16,187 nucleotides of DNA from contig NZ_SVCB01000142.1 in assembly GCF_015058545.1 (NCBI RefSeq), positions 1-16,187 of the forward strand. The letters run 5' to 3'. Of the stretch, positions 6,015-13,907 are shown one piece after another (within the stretch, counting starts at the first letter, position 1; every line of letters starts with the position of its first letter). The position numbers were made by a program, and so were the translations under genes. The notes beneath the pieces are model-generated. The model worked only from the letters and a program-made list of their open reading frames with translations, did not search any database and was not told the origin of the DNA. The stretch is from Veillonella sp. (GTDB lineage Bacteria > Bacillota > Negativicutes > Veillonellales > Veillonellaceae).

Positions 6015-6641
6015 TTATTTAGTACCGAAAATACGGTCCCCTGCATCGCCTAAACCAGGCAAGATATAGCCGTGTTCGTTCAAGTCTTCATCAAGTGCCG
6101 CAACATAAATGCGTACATCCGGATGTTCCTTATTAACCGCTTCTACACCTTGCGGAGCTGCTACTAAGCACATAAGCTGAATATCGCGAGCCCCTTTTTC
6201 TTTTAAAAGAGTGATGGCTGCCGATGCACTGCCGCCGGTTGCCAACATAGGATCTGTCACGATAATGCGACGTTCGGACAAATCAGACGGCAATTTGCAG
6301 TAGTATTCAACCGGTTTTAAGGTTTCAGGATCACGGTATAAACCTACGTGACCTACTTTAGCCATTGGCATTAATTCCAATAGACCATTAACCATGCCGA
6401 GACCGGCACGCAAAATAGGGATAATACCTAATTTTTTACCGGCAATTTGTTTACCGATTGCTTTTACCAACGGAGTCTGTACTTCTACATCTTCCAACGG
6501 TAAGTCACGAGTAATTTCATACCCCATCAAAAGTGTAATTTCTTCCAATAATTCGCGAAAATCTTTAGAACCTGTTTCAACATTACGGATTAAGGTTACT
6601 TTATGTTGAATCAACGGATGAGTCATTACATTAACATTCAT
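6015..6641 (-). CDS. upp: Uracil phosphoribosyltransferase
   Basis: 208 residues, the usual length. The enzyme makes UMP from uracil and PRPP in pyrimidine salvage, in the cytoplasm. VTDPMLATGGSA (about residues 128-139) is the PRPP-binding loop, IPILRAGLGM (about 74-83) is the conserved substrate-site strand, and the C-terminal GYILPGLGDAGDRIFGT binds uracil. ATG at 6639-6641 is preceded by AGGAGG with a spacing of about 10; the internal Met-6 has no such site. It follows glyA by 77 bases, the same neighbour order as in Bacillus. The gap holds a small TGCCT/AGGCA hairpin with no T-tract, so cotranscription with glyA is possible. Confidence 0.97.
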   Translation of the reverse strand: MNVNVMTHPLIQHKVTLIRNVETGSKDFRELLEEITLLMGYEITRDLPLEDVEVQTPLVKAIGKQIAGKKLGIIPILRAGLGMVNGLLELMPMAKVGHVGLYRDPETLKPVEYYCKLPSDLSERRIIVTDPMLATGGSASAAITLLKEKGARDIQLMCLVAAPQGVEAVNKEHPDVRIYVAALDEDLNEHGYILPGLGDAGDRIFGTK

Positions 6642-6718
6642 AAATACGGTGCCTCCTTAAGTCTTACTATTTTGTGCCTCAATAAGGCATGTTATGAAAT
6701 CTCTCTCAAGCGGATATA

Positions 6719-7960
6719 TTAAAGATTAGGATACATAGGATATTTTTCACAAAGAGCGGCTACACGTTTAGCTGCTTCTTCATGTTTAGCTTTATCTTCG
6801 GAGTTTTTAAGAACTAACGCAATGATGGACGCAATTTCTTCCATATCCGCTTCTTTTAAGCCACGTGTTGTCAAAGCAGGTGTGCCGAGACGGATACCGC
6901 TGGTTACGAATGGGCTTTCAGGATCGAACGGAATGGTGTTCTTGTTACAAGTAATACCTACTTCATCGAGTAAGAATTCAGCTACTTTACCGGTCAAACC
7001 GCAGCTGCGTACGTCAACGAGCATTACGTGCGTATCGGTACCGCCGGATACGATTTTAAAACCTTCTTTTTGAAGCGCTGCTGCCAACACTTTCGCATTA
7101 GTTACAACTTGCTGTGCATATTCTTTGAATTCAGGTTTTAAAGCTTCGCCGAAAGCAACCGCTTTAGCAGCGATAACATGCATCAAAGGACCACCTTGGA
7201 TGCCAGGGAAAATTGCTTTATCAATCGCTTTAGCATATTGTTCTTTGCAAAGAATCATACCGCCGCGAGGTCCGCGCAAGGTTTTATGCGTAGTTGTAGT
7301 TACAACATCGGCATATTCCACTGGATTTGGATGCAAACCGGCTGCTACAAGACCTGCAAAGTGAGCCATATCTACCATAAAAATAGCGCCTACTTCATGA
7401 GCGATGTCGGCCATTTTTTTGAAATCAATAATGCGGGAATACGCACTGCCGCCGCCGATAATTAACTTAGGTTTGTTTTCTTCAGCGATTTTGCGCATTT
7501 CATCATAATCAATTTCCTGTGTTTCTGCATCAACGCCGTAAGGAATTACATTGAAGTATGTACCCGAAACGTTAACCGGCGAACCGTGAGTCAAATGACC
7601 GCCATGGGATAAGTTCATGCCCATGATAGTGTCGCCCGGTTTTAAAAGAGCAAAATAAACACCAAAGTTAGCTTGCGAGCCGGAATGAGGCTGTACATTG
7701 ACATGTTCAGCACCGAATAATTTCTTAGCTCGTTCAATCGCTAACGTTTCCACCATATCTACATATTCACAGCCACCATAATAGCGCTTACCGGAATAAC
7801 CTTCCGCATATTTATTGGTCAATACACTGCCCTGTGCTTCCATAACCGCTTCAGATACGAAGTTTTCAGATGCAATCATTTCCAACTTATTGCGTTGACG
7901 GTTTAACTCTAAATCAATCATATTTTTTAATTCCGGATCTTGACTCTTAAGAATGCTCAT
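6719..7960 (-). CDS. glyA: Serine hydroxymethyltransferase
   Basis: 413 residues, the normal length. The PLP enzyme turns serine and tetrahydrofolate into glycine and methylene-tetrahydrofolate, the main source of one-carbon units. MIASENFVS (28-36), NKYAEGYSGKRYYGG (49-63), NVQPHSGSQAN (88-98) and the PLP-lysine segment TTTTHKTLRGPRGG (lysine 226) are all present. The C-terminus is complete. The start is ATG with AGGAGG shortly upstream. It lies between rpiB (68 bases upstream) and upp, the conserved Firmicutes order. No clear promoter of its own was seen in the short gap, so it probably belongs to the rpiB-glyA-upp transcription unit. Confidence 0.98.
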   Translation of the reverse strand: MSILKSQDPELKNMIDLELNRQRNKLEMIASENFVSEAVMEAQGSVLTNKYAEGYSGKRYYGGCEYVDMVETLAIERAKKLFGAEHVNVQPHSGSQANFGVYFALLKPGDTIMGMNLSHGGHLTHGSPVNVSGTYFNVIPYGVDAETQEIDYDEMRKIAEENKPKLIIGGGSAYSRIIDFKKMADIAHEVGAIFMVDMAHFAGLVAAGLHPNPVEYADVVTTTTHKTLRGPRGGMILCKEQYAKAIDKAIFPGIQGGPLMHVIAAKAVAFGEALKPEFKEYAQQVVTNAKVLAAALQKEGFKIVSGGTDTHVMLVDVRSCGLTGKVAEFLLDEVGITCNKNTIPFDPESPFVTSGIRLGTPALTTRGLKEADMEEIASIIALVLKNSEDKAKHEEAAKRVAALCEKYPMYPNL

Positions 7961-8028
7961 AGCATTACCTCCTACACACTCAAATCATAGTGCCTATGAA
8001 ATACAAGCTGTCCCCCAAATTATCTGGA

Positions 8029-8466
8029 CTAAGCCTCTAGTTCGGCTATTTTGGCGACGCGTCGTTCATGACGGCCCCCTTCGAATTCGGTAGCTAACCA
8101 AATTTTAACAATATCGCTAGCTAACCCGGGTCCGATAACACGTTCGCCCATCGTTAAAATATTGGCGTTATTGTGTTCCCGTGAAGCATGTGCTGAAAAT
8201 GTATCGTGGCATAAGGCCGCACGAATACCGGCTACTTTGTTGGCTGCAATGCCAATCCCGATACCGGTACCGCAAATTAAAATGCCCCGATCATATTCTC
8301 CTGCTGCTACTGCTTTAGCCACAGGTTCGGCAATATCCGGGTAATCCACGGAATCTTCCGAATCGGTACCAAAGTCAGTATAGGCCACATTCAATTCATC
8401 AAGCAACGCTTTAATTGTCGCTTTTAAATGAACGCCGCCATGGTCAGCGCCAATGGCTACTTTCAT
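8029..8466 (-). CDS. rpiB: Ribose-5-phosphate isomerase B
   Basis: 145 residues, the full RpiB/LacAB length. It interconverts ribose-5-phosphate and ribulose-5-phosphate in the pentose phosphate pathway. ADHGG (7-11), the active-site cysteine loop GILICGTGIGIGIAANKV (61-78, Cys65), the REHNNANILTMGERVIG segment (96-112) and GGRHERRV (130-137) are all as in the family. The start ATG has GGAGGGAT just upstream. A well-formed promoter lies about 50-75 bases before the start, so it probably heads a unit with glyA and upp. The related function of allose-6-phosphate isomerase cannot be excluded, but this neighbourhood argues for RpiB. Confidence 0.95.
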   Translation of the reverse strand: MKVAIGADHGGVHLKATIKALLDELNVAYTDFGTDSEDSVDYPDIAEPVAKAVAAGEYDRGILICGTGIGIGIAANKVAGIRAALCHDTFSAHASREHNNANILTMGERVIGPGLASDIVKIWLATEFEGGRHERRVAKIAELEA

Positions 8467-8513
8467 CCTATCCCTCCTAATCGGTATCCATTAAATATAA
8501 ACATCTCTACCCT

Positions 8514-8542
8514 ATTTTACTATGTCATATAAAATCAAGCAA
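8514..8542 (-). promoter_or_regulatory. Putative promoter of rpiB-glyA-upp
   Basis: On the minus strand TTGCTT (8537-8542) and TAAAAT (8514-8519, 5/6) have a 17-base spacer, about 48 bases before the rpiB start. The gap between ywlE and rpiB (8467-8665) is otherwise AT-rich; a weak CTCTA/TAGAG hairpin near 8610-8632 is the only other structure noticed. Confidence 0.55.
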
Positions 8543-8665
8543 TGACATTTGTTCACAATATAGAGATATTATTAAAATTAACAACCAATCAAGATTTACT
8601 TACCTGCTCTATAAAAGGAGCTTACCGTAGAGTCTTAAAATTTATTACTGTTCACTATACTTATC

Positions 8666-9103
8666 TTAATCCAGCTTTGCCAAGGCTTTTGTCAAAAGTT
8701 CTTTGATTTGTGCCGCACAGGCATCATATTCTTCCTGCGTACCGCCAAACGGATCGGCTACGTCTTCATTCGTACCGGCCCATTCACCCAAGGTTACAAT
8801 TTTATCGCTCATTTCAGGAAATTGTCGCAATAATACTTTTTTATGATCCGCTGCTAAACCGACAACCAAATCAGCCGCATCCAAAAGAGCTTTATTAAGC
8901 GGACGCGATAAATGACCGGAAATATCAGCCACATCTTTAACCGCCTCAATAGCTTGCGGCGATACACGCCCACCCGGCGCCGTAAATAAACCGGCCGACA
9001 AAGTCACTACATCTTTTTTAGCGTCCTCTGCCATCGCTTTTAGCATACCTTCTGCCATAGGGCTGCGGCAAGTATTGCCGGTGCAAACAAATAATATGTT
9101 CAT
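8666..9103 (-). CDS. ywlE: Low-molecular-weight protein phosphatase, YwlE (protein-arginine phosphatase) type
   Basis: 145 residues from ATG at 9101-9103. AGAGGT lies directly upstream, so an earlier TTG that would include that site is not the start. The opening MNILFVCTGNTCRSPMAEGML contains the C-x5-R-S phosphate loop (Cys7, Arg13), and the general acid is in DPFGG (Asp117). Threonine at position 11 of the loop is the residue that in Bacillus YwlE selects phospho-arginine over phospho-tyrosine (family knowledge), so an arginine phosphatase acting against McsB-type kinases is the favoured call; a tyrosine phosphatase is the alternative. It sits between sua5 and rpiB as in Bacillus (ywlC...ywlE-rpiB). 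No kinase gene is in the window. Confidence 0.88.
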   Translation of the reverse strand: MNILFVCTGNTCRSPMAEGMLKAMAEDAKKDVVTLSAGLFTAPGGRVSPQAIEAVKDVADISGHLSRPLNKALLDAADLVVGLAADHKKVLLRQFPEMSDKIVTLGEWAGTNEDVADPFGGTQEEYDACAAQIKELLTKALAKLD

Positions 9104-9177
9104 AGTCTTACCTCTTTTCAATATCTATTGTATAGCCTGCCGATGTAAAACCGGCGGCCCCTATTTACAAGTACCCC

Positions 9178-10263
9178 TTACGGTTTACCCGTTACATGTA
9201 CGATTTTTTGACTGCTTGCCTTCGCCATGCGGTTCATAATGGCACGACCCAAGCCTTGCATGGGCACGCCGGTAGCAAAAATATGGGTCACGCCGGCCTT
9301 ATTGAATGCCAATAATGAAGAATACAAATTATGGGCAAGCCCTTTATAATCCGCCGCATTACCATAAATTACATATTCAAAAGACACATCCGATGAAGAT
9401 AAATAGATGTCAAGGAATTGTGCCACTTCATCACTCATGAGGAACCCGAAACGAAGCGGTTTGTCGTGATGCTCTTGCTTAATCGCTTCCATGGCATCAA
9501 TCATAGCCTGACTGACGAGGCGCGGTGCCCCCACATAAGTAGTCATATCACCATCCGGGGCATAATGCGTGTATTTCATACCCGGCGCTTTTGGTGCCAC
9601 ATCGGGCGCACTCAAAGCTTCGTCAAAAGTCACCGTACTAACTACCCGTTTTAACATAGCATCGGTAATTCCGCCCGGTCTTAAAATAGTAACCGCATCA
9701 TCACCGCATTCTACGATGGTGGATTCAACGCCCACATCACAAGGTCCCGCATCGGCAATAGCTTCAATGCGACCTTTCATATCATGCAGTACCGCATCTG
9801 CCGTAGTCGGGCTGGGACGACCGGAAATATTGGCACTGGGCGCCGCCACCGGTACGCCGGCGGCTTTTAAAATAGCACGACACACATCATGAGCGGGACA
9901 ACGAATCGCTACACTATCTAAACCGCCCGTAGCACGCTTAGGTACCTTGTCGGATTTTGGCATAATGATAGTCAAAGGTCCCGGCCAAAAAGCATCCATG
10001 AGCTTTTGTGCCGTCGGTGGAATTGAGGCAACCAAGGGTTTTACGGCTTCCTGATCAGGTACATGTAAAATCAAAGGATTATCTGACGGACGTCCTTTAG
10101 CCTCATAGATTCGACTCATCGCTGCTTCATCAAGACCGTTAGCACCCAGTCCGTATACAGTTTCCGTAGGGATTGCCACCAATTGACCGTCACGTAAACG
10201 TGCGCCCAATTCGGCAATGGCTGCATCATCCAAATGTTTATATACTTTAGTTTCTATGGCCAT
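9178..10263 (-). CDS. sua5: Threonylcarbamoyl-AMP synthase (Sua5)
   Basis: 361 residues from ATG at 10261-10263, with AGGTG about seven bases upstream; this start overlaps the end of prmC by 17 bases. The enzyme makes threonylcarbamoyl-AMP from threonine, bicarbonate and ATP, the first step of the t6A tRNA modification at position 37. The YrdC-type domain covers about 12-205, with IPTETVYGLGANG (31-43), YEAKGRPSDNPLILHV (53-68), a central SVAIRCPAHDV and the PSANISGRPSPTT motif. The extra C-terminal Sua5 domain (about 235-360, from MKYTHYAPDG) makes it the long Sua5 form rather than TsaC. It follows prfA-prmC in one translationally coupled unit. Confidence 0.95.
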   Translation of the reverse strand: MAIETKVYKHLDDAAIAELGARLRDGQLVAIPTETVYGLGANGLDEAAMSRIYEAKGRPSDNPLILHVPDQEAVKPLVASIPPTAQKLMDAFWPGPLTIIMPKSDKVPKRATGGLDSVAIRCPAHDVCRAILKAAGVPVAAPSANISGRPSPTTADAVLHDMKGRIEAIADAGPCDVGVESTIVECGDDAVTILRPGGITDAMLKRVVSTVTFDEALSAPDVAPKAPGMKYTHYAPDGDMTTYVGAPRLVSQAMIDAMEAIKQEHHDKPLRFGFLMSDEVAQFLDIYLSSSDVSFEYVIYGNAADYKGLAHNLYSSLLAFNKAGVTHIFATGVPMQGLGRAIMNRMAKASSQKIVHVTGKP

Positions 10264-11140
10264 TATCATCACCTGTTTTCTGCCAACGTAAGGCCCGTAC
10301 AATACCACCTAAATCTTTTTGTGCCACTACTTCACTGTAAACCCCGATATTTTTGGCAATTTCAGTTACTACCTCAGCTTGATCATACCCAATTTCAACC
10401 GCTAAGTAGCCGCCTGCTTTTAAATATTTAGGCGCCTCTGCCAGTAAGCGGCGATAGAAATCCAAGCCGTCGGCACCGCCATCTAAGGCTATTACCGGTT
10501 CATTTTGAACTTCCTGTTCCAAGGTCAAAATTTCTTCACTCGGAATATACGGCGGATTGGATACGATTAAATCGAAAGCGTTTTCATAGGCCGTATCCGT
10601 TGCCAAGGCACTCAATAAATCGGAATAACATAATTTAGCCCGATCCGCGAGCTCCAACTGCTCCCGATTTTTCACGGCTACTGCCAACGCCTCCTTGCTG
10701 ATATCAAGACCGAGCCCTGTAGCCTTAGGTAAATAGTGAAGCAAACTGTATAAAATAGTACCGGGTCCGGTGCAAACATCAAGGATATAAGGTGCACTGT
10801 CTTTGTCAAAAACGGTCAAAATATCTTCAACCAAAGTTTCCGTATCGGGACGCGGTATTAATACGTCCTTATTCACAATAAACGGCAAACCCATAAACTC
10901 TTTTTTACCGATAATGGCAGCTACACTATACCCTTTTGCCCGTTCAAGCACGAGCGGACGATACGCGTCTAGCTCCTGTTTATTCAAAGGTTCATCATAG
11001 TGTGTGTATAAGTAAATTCGATCTTTCCCCAATATATGAGAAAGCAGCACTTCCCCATCAAGGCGACTGCCGCCTTTGCCGAGAAAATACTGCTCTGTCC
11101 ATTGGAGCAAGCGACCGATAGTCCACAGCTCCTTAGGCAT
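10247..11140 (-). CDS. prmC: Release factor glutamine methyltransferase
   Basis: 297 residues from ATG at 11138-11140, chosen because AGGAGG (11150-11155) lies nine bases upstream inside prfA; the coding regions overlap by 8 bases. PrmC uses S-adenosylmethionine to methylate the glutamine of the GGQ motif of release factors. The N-terminal helical domain is followed by the LIPRPDTETLVE linker (94-105), the SAM-binding DVCTGPGTI (121-129; variant of the usual DxGTGSG, with Cys and Pro) and the catalytic NPPY (195-198). Its substrate is encoded directly upstream and its start overlaps that gene, so the two should be made together. Confidence 0.97.
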   Translation of the reverse strand: MPKELWTIGRLLQWTEQYFLGKGGSRLDGEVLLSHILGKDRIYLYTHYDEPLNKQELDAYRPLVLERAKGYSVAAIIGKKEFMGLPFIVNKDVLIPRPDTETLVEDILTVFDKDSAPYILDVCTGPGTILYSLLHYLPKATGLGLDISKEALAVAVKNREQLELADRAKLCYSDLLSALATDTAYENAFDLIVSNPPYIPSEEILTLEQEVQNEPVIALDGGADGLDFYRRLLAEAPKYLKAGGYLAVEIGYDQAEVVTEIAKNIGVYSEVVAQKDLGGIVRALRWQKTGDDNGHRN

Positions 11141-12218
11141 TTTGATCGGCCTCCTGCATTTTTGCGGCCTGATCCGCTGCAATCAAAGCTTGAATCAGTT
11201 CGTCCAAATCGCCATTAAGCACGGCATCCAATTTATAGAGCGTTAAGTTAATGCGATGATCGGTCACACGACCTTGCGGATAGTTGTAAGTACGAATACG
11301 TTCACTGCGATCGCCCGTACCGACCTGACTCTTACGATCGGCTGCCACGCTGGCGGCCGCTTCCTGTTCGGCTTTATCTTGCAATTTAGCACGTAATACG
11401 CACATTGCCTTATCTTTATTTTTTAACTGAGACCGTTCATCCTGACACGCAACTACAATGCCCGTCGGTTTATGCGTAATACGCACGGCCGATTCGGTAC
11501 GGTTAACGTGCTGACCGCCGGCACCGCTGGCACAATAGGTATCGATTTGAAGGTCTTTATCATTAATTTCAATGTCTACATCTTCCGCTTCCGGCAATAC
11601 GGCTACGGTAACAGTAGAGGTATGAATACGACCGGATGATTCAGTTTCCGGTACACGCTGTACACGATGTACACCGCTTTCAAACTTCAATTTGGAATAA
11701 GCGCTGTTACCGTCAACGGAGAACACCACTTCTTTGAAGCCGCCCAATTCCGGTGCGTTCGCATCGATGATTTCACAGCGCCAACCTTGCGCTTCCGCGT
11801 ATTTAGTGTACATGCGGAATAAATCACCGGCAAATAAAGCCGCTTCATCACCGCCGGCACCACCACGGATTTCCACGATAACGTTCTTTTCATCATTAGG
11901 ATCTTTTGGCAAAAGCAAAATATGGAGTTGTTCTTCCAACACTTCTTTGCGCTCTTTTAAGTCCTTCAATTCTTCCTGTGCCATTTCGCGGAATTCTTCG
12001 TCAAGACTTTTATCTTCTACTACTTCCAAAGCTTCATCAAGGCCGGCGAGAACTTGTTTGTATTCTCTGAAAGTATTAACGGTTTCCGTAAGGGACGCGT
12101 GTTGACGTGTTAACTTCTGCCATTCCTGCTGACGGGCAATCACTTCAGGGTCACTGATGCGTTGCTCCAAATCCATAAATTTATCTTCAATAACTTGTAA
12201 TTTATCTACTAAAACCAT
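11133..12218 (-). CDS. prfA: Peptide chain release factor 1
   Basis: 361 residues, full length. RF1 reads UAA and UAG stop codons in the ribosomal A site and triggers peptide release. GAGGQHVNR (232-240) is the peptidyl-hydrolysis loop, and its glutamine 236 is the target of PrmC. RVPETESSGRIHTS (188-201) carries the P-x-T type stop-codon reading motif of RF1, as opposed to SPF of RF2. The start ATG is preceded by AAAGGGGT about ten bases upstream. An 80-base gap to the DUF1385 gene holds no obvious terminator or promoter. Confidence 0.98.
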   Translation of the reverse strand: MVLVDKLQVIEDKFMDLEQRISDPEVIARQQEWQKLTRQHASLTETVNTFREYKQVLAGLDEALEVVEDKSLDEEFREMAQEELKDLKERKEVLEEQLHILLLPKDPNDEKNVIVEIRGGAGGDEAALFAGDLFRMYTKYAEAQGWRCEIIDANAPELGGFKEVVFSVDGNSAYSKLKFESGVHRVQRVPETESSGRIHTSTVTVAVLPEAEDVDIEINDKDLQIDTYCASGAGGQHVNRTESAVRITHKPTGIVVACQDERSQLKNKDKAMCVLRAKLQDKAEQEAAASVAADRKSQVGTGDRSERIRTYNYPQGRVTDHRINLTLYKLDAVLNGDLDELIQALIAADQAAKMQEADQNA

Positions 12219-12298
12219 GAAACGGGTACCCCTTTCAGACTAATTATTCGACGACTATGCAGCGTTGCCACAGAATTAAAATATCCCGACCGGCACAG

Positions 12299-13186
12299 CT
12301 AAGATTCATAAGCGTCTTCTTCAGCAGGCCGCACCGTTTCCAAGGCACGAATAGCCACTTCAATTTGGTCATCTTCCGGCTCACGGGTCGTCATATACTG
12401 AAGCCATAAACCGGGCGTTATTAACGCTTTAACAATTACATTTTCACTGCGTCCGGCAAGGCGAATCATTTCATAGGCTATACCGGCTACGACAGGCATT
12501 AAGAGCACACGTGAAATAATGCGTTCCCATAAACTTGGCCAGCCCAAGAAAGCGAATACAAAAATACTTGTTACCATAACAATCAACAAGAAGTTCGTAC
12601 CGCAACGGGCATGGAGCCGCGAATGGGCACGCACATTGGCTACCGTTAACGGCATATCGCTTTCATAGGTATGAATGGTTTTATGCTCCGCCCCGTGATA
12701 TTGGAACACACGGCGAATATCTTTGGTCTGCCCGATAGCCCATATATAAAGCAAAAATAAAAGAAGGCGAATCGCCCCTTCTACCAAGTTTAATACAAAG
12801 TGATTATCACCTACGCCGGGAATCCATTTAGCCGCGTAAGTGGGTAATGCCAAAAATAAGGCAATCGCCAGCACCGTGGAAAATACCATGGTCACTGCAA
12901 TTTCTTTATTCGACATGGCTTCCTCTTCCTCACCGGCTGCTTTAGCGGAAAAAGAAAGGGCGCCCATACCGATAACTAAAGACTCATAAAGAGCCACACA
13001 ACCTCGTAAAAGAGGTTTTTTCAAAATGGGATACTTATCACTGATTGAACTCGTCGGTTTCGTATCCACTACAATTTGGCCACCCGGTTCACGAACCGCT
13101 GTGGCTGTATATTTAGGGCCGCGCATCATAACACCTTCGATGACGGCTTGGCCTCCGACAAACTTTTTAACTCGCTTCGTTTCCAA
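12299..13186 (-). CDS. DUF1385 (YqhQ-like) membrane protein
   Basis: 295 residues from TTG at 13184-13186, chosen because GAGAGGAG sits five bases upstream; a longer TTG start at 13207 would swallow that site. The N-terminus KFVGGQAVIEGVMMRGP is the family signature. About four membrane helices follow (around residues 98-120, 130-152, 198-220 and 223-244), and a conserved FQYHGAEHKTIHTYE loop with two histidines lies between the second and third. The C-terminal tail is acidic and cytoplasmic-looking. The family is widespread in Firmicutes beside rpmE, prfA and prmC, but its molecular role is not established; the conserved His/Glu loop suggests a catalytic or metal site, which is inference. 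A hairpin separates it from rpmE. Confidence 0.9.
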   Translation of the reverse strand: METKRVKKFVGGQAVIEGVMMRGPKYTATAVREPGGQIVVDTKPTSSISDKYPILKKPLLRGCVALYESLVIGMGALSFSAKAAGEEEEAMSNKEIAVTMVFSTVLAIALFLALPTYAAKWIPGVGDNHFVLNLVEGAIRLLLFLLYIWAIGQTKDIRRVFQYHGAEHKTIHTYESDMPLTVANVRAHSRLHARCGTNFLLIVMVTSIFVFAFLGWPSLWERIISRVLLMPVVAGIAYEMIRLAGRSENVIVKALITPGLWLQYMTTREPEDDQIEVAIRALETVRPAEEDAYES

Positions 13187-13202
13187 TGCGTCTCCTCTCT
13201 CA

Positions 13203-13232
13203 AACAAATATAGGCAGAGCCGAAGCTCTGCC
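13203..13232 (-). terminator. Hairpin after rpmE, possible terminator/attenuator
   Basis: On the minus strand GGCAGAGC-TTCG-GCTCTGCC is a perfect 8-bp stem with a stable TTCG tetraloop (13213-13232), followed by the modest T-rich tail TATATTTGTTTG. It lies 30 bases after the rpmE stop and just before the DUF1385 ribosome site, so it may reduce rather than end readthrough. Confidence 0.6.
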
Positions 13233-13261
13233 GTATTATTTGTATAGCTAGACTACAGTAA

Positions 13262-13459
13262 TTATTTACCGTAACGCTTGTTGAATTGTTCGATACGACC
13301 GCGAGCCTGAGCAGTACGTTGCTGTCCTGTGAAGAACGGATGGCATTTGGAACATACGTCTACGCGAAGATCGCTTTTAACGGAACCTGTTTTAAACGTA
13401 TTGCCACAACCGCAAGTTACGGTAGCTTCACCATAATTAGGATGAATTCCTTGTTTCAT
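13262..13459 (-). CDS. rpmE: Ribosomal protein L31, zinc-binding type
   Basis: 65 residues from ATG at 13457-13459; AGAGGT (13467-13472) is seven bases upstream, so the earlier GTG at 13468 is not the start. MKQGIHPNY is the standard L31 opening. Four cysteines (16, 18, 36, 39: CGCG and CSKC) make this the zinc-holding C+ form, which on the ribosome bridges the subunits. The C-terminal HPFFTGQQRTAQARGRIEQFNKRY is typical. It has a strong promoter of its own. Confidence 0.97.
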   Translation of the reverse strand: MKQGIHPNYGEATVTCGCGNTFKTGSVKSDLRVDVCSKCHPFFTGQQRTAQARGRIEQFNKRYGK

Positions 13460-13499
13460 TCTATACACCTCTTTCCACTGTCCAAAACTATGCTTATTG

Positions 13500-13528
13500 A
13501 TTATATCATGGACAATCAGTTAATGCAA
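13500..13528 (-). promoter_or_regulatory. Promoter of rpmE
   Basis: On the minus strand TTGCAT (13523-13528) and TATAAT (13500-13505, perfect) have a 17-base spacer with TG before the -10 (ATGATATAAT). It lies about 41 bases before the rpmE start and just after the PC4-like gene. Confidence 0.65.
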
Positions 13529-13547
13529 CTCATTAGTTAAATTTTGC

Positions 13548-13853
13548 TTATTCGTCAGCGGAGTCCTTTTCGGCCGCTTTTTCAGCTGCTTTAGCAGCTT
13601 GACGTTCCGCTACGGATTCTTCGTATGCTGCTTCTAAATCCACTTCATTCAATAAATCGCGAAGAGCCACGATTTCTTCGAGCGATAAAGTAATCCCTTT
13701 CGTCATACCGTTATATTCACTGTCCCAGGAACGAAGGTCGAATTTAGGATTATAACGCCCCCAACTGGTGCAAGTAAGCTGTTTTTTCCACCCATCTTTA
13801 TTTTCAGATAAGGTGCCCAATACTTTATAGATTTCAAAATTTACAACTGCCAT
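13548..13853 (-). CDS. PC4/YdbC-family single-stranded nucleic-acid-binding protein
   Basis: 101 residues, cytoplasmic. Residues about 1-70 match the bacterial YdbC/PC4 fold: a beta-sheet start (VVNFEIYKVLGTLSEN), WKKQLTCTSWGRYNPKFDLRSWD, a GITLSLEEIVALRDLLNEV strand-helix end. Members bind single-stranded DNA and are thought to act in transcription or repair as dimers (family knowledge). After residue 70 comes a low-complexity Ala/Glu/Lys tail (ERQAAKAAEKAAEKDSADE), probably a helix. ATG is preceded by AAGGAGGG, and a consensus -35 lies 49 bases upstream. The exact role is not known. Confidence 0.8.
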   Translation of the reverse strand: MAVVNFEIYKVLGTLSENKDGWKKQLTCTSWGRYNPKFDLRSWDSEYNGMTKGITLSLEEIVALRDLLNEVDLEAAYEESVAERQAAKAAEKAAEKDSADE

Positions 13854-13878
13854 GTCTTCCCTCCTTATCTAACAATAT

Positions 13879-13907
13879 ACTTTATCCCACTTAGACTTTC
13901 TTGTCAA
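13879..13907 (-). promoter_or_regulatory. Promoter of the PC4-like gene
   Basis: On the minus strand TTGACA (13902-13907, 6/6) and TAAAGT (13879-13884, 4/6) have a 17-base spacer. The -35 overlaps the last codons of the upstream 493-residue gene. Confidence 0.6.

Noticed and set aside
6660..6700. TGCCT/AGGCA hairpin between glyA and upp as a terminator
   Set aside because: The stem is only 5 bp and has no T-tract on the minus strand, so readthrough into upp is more likely.
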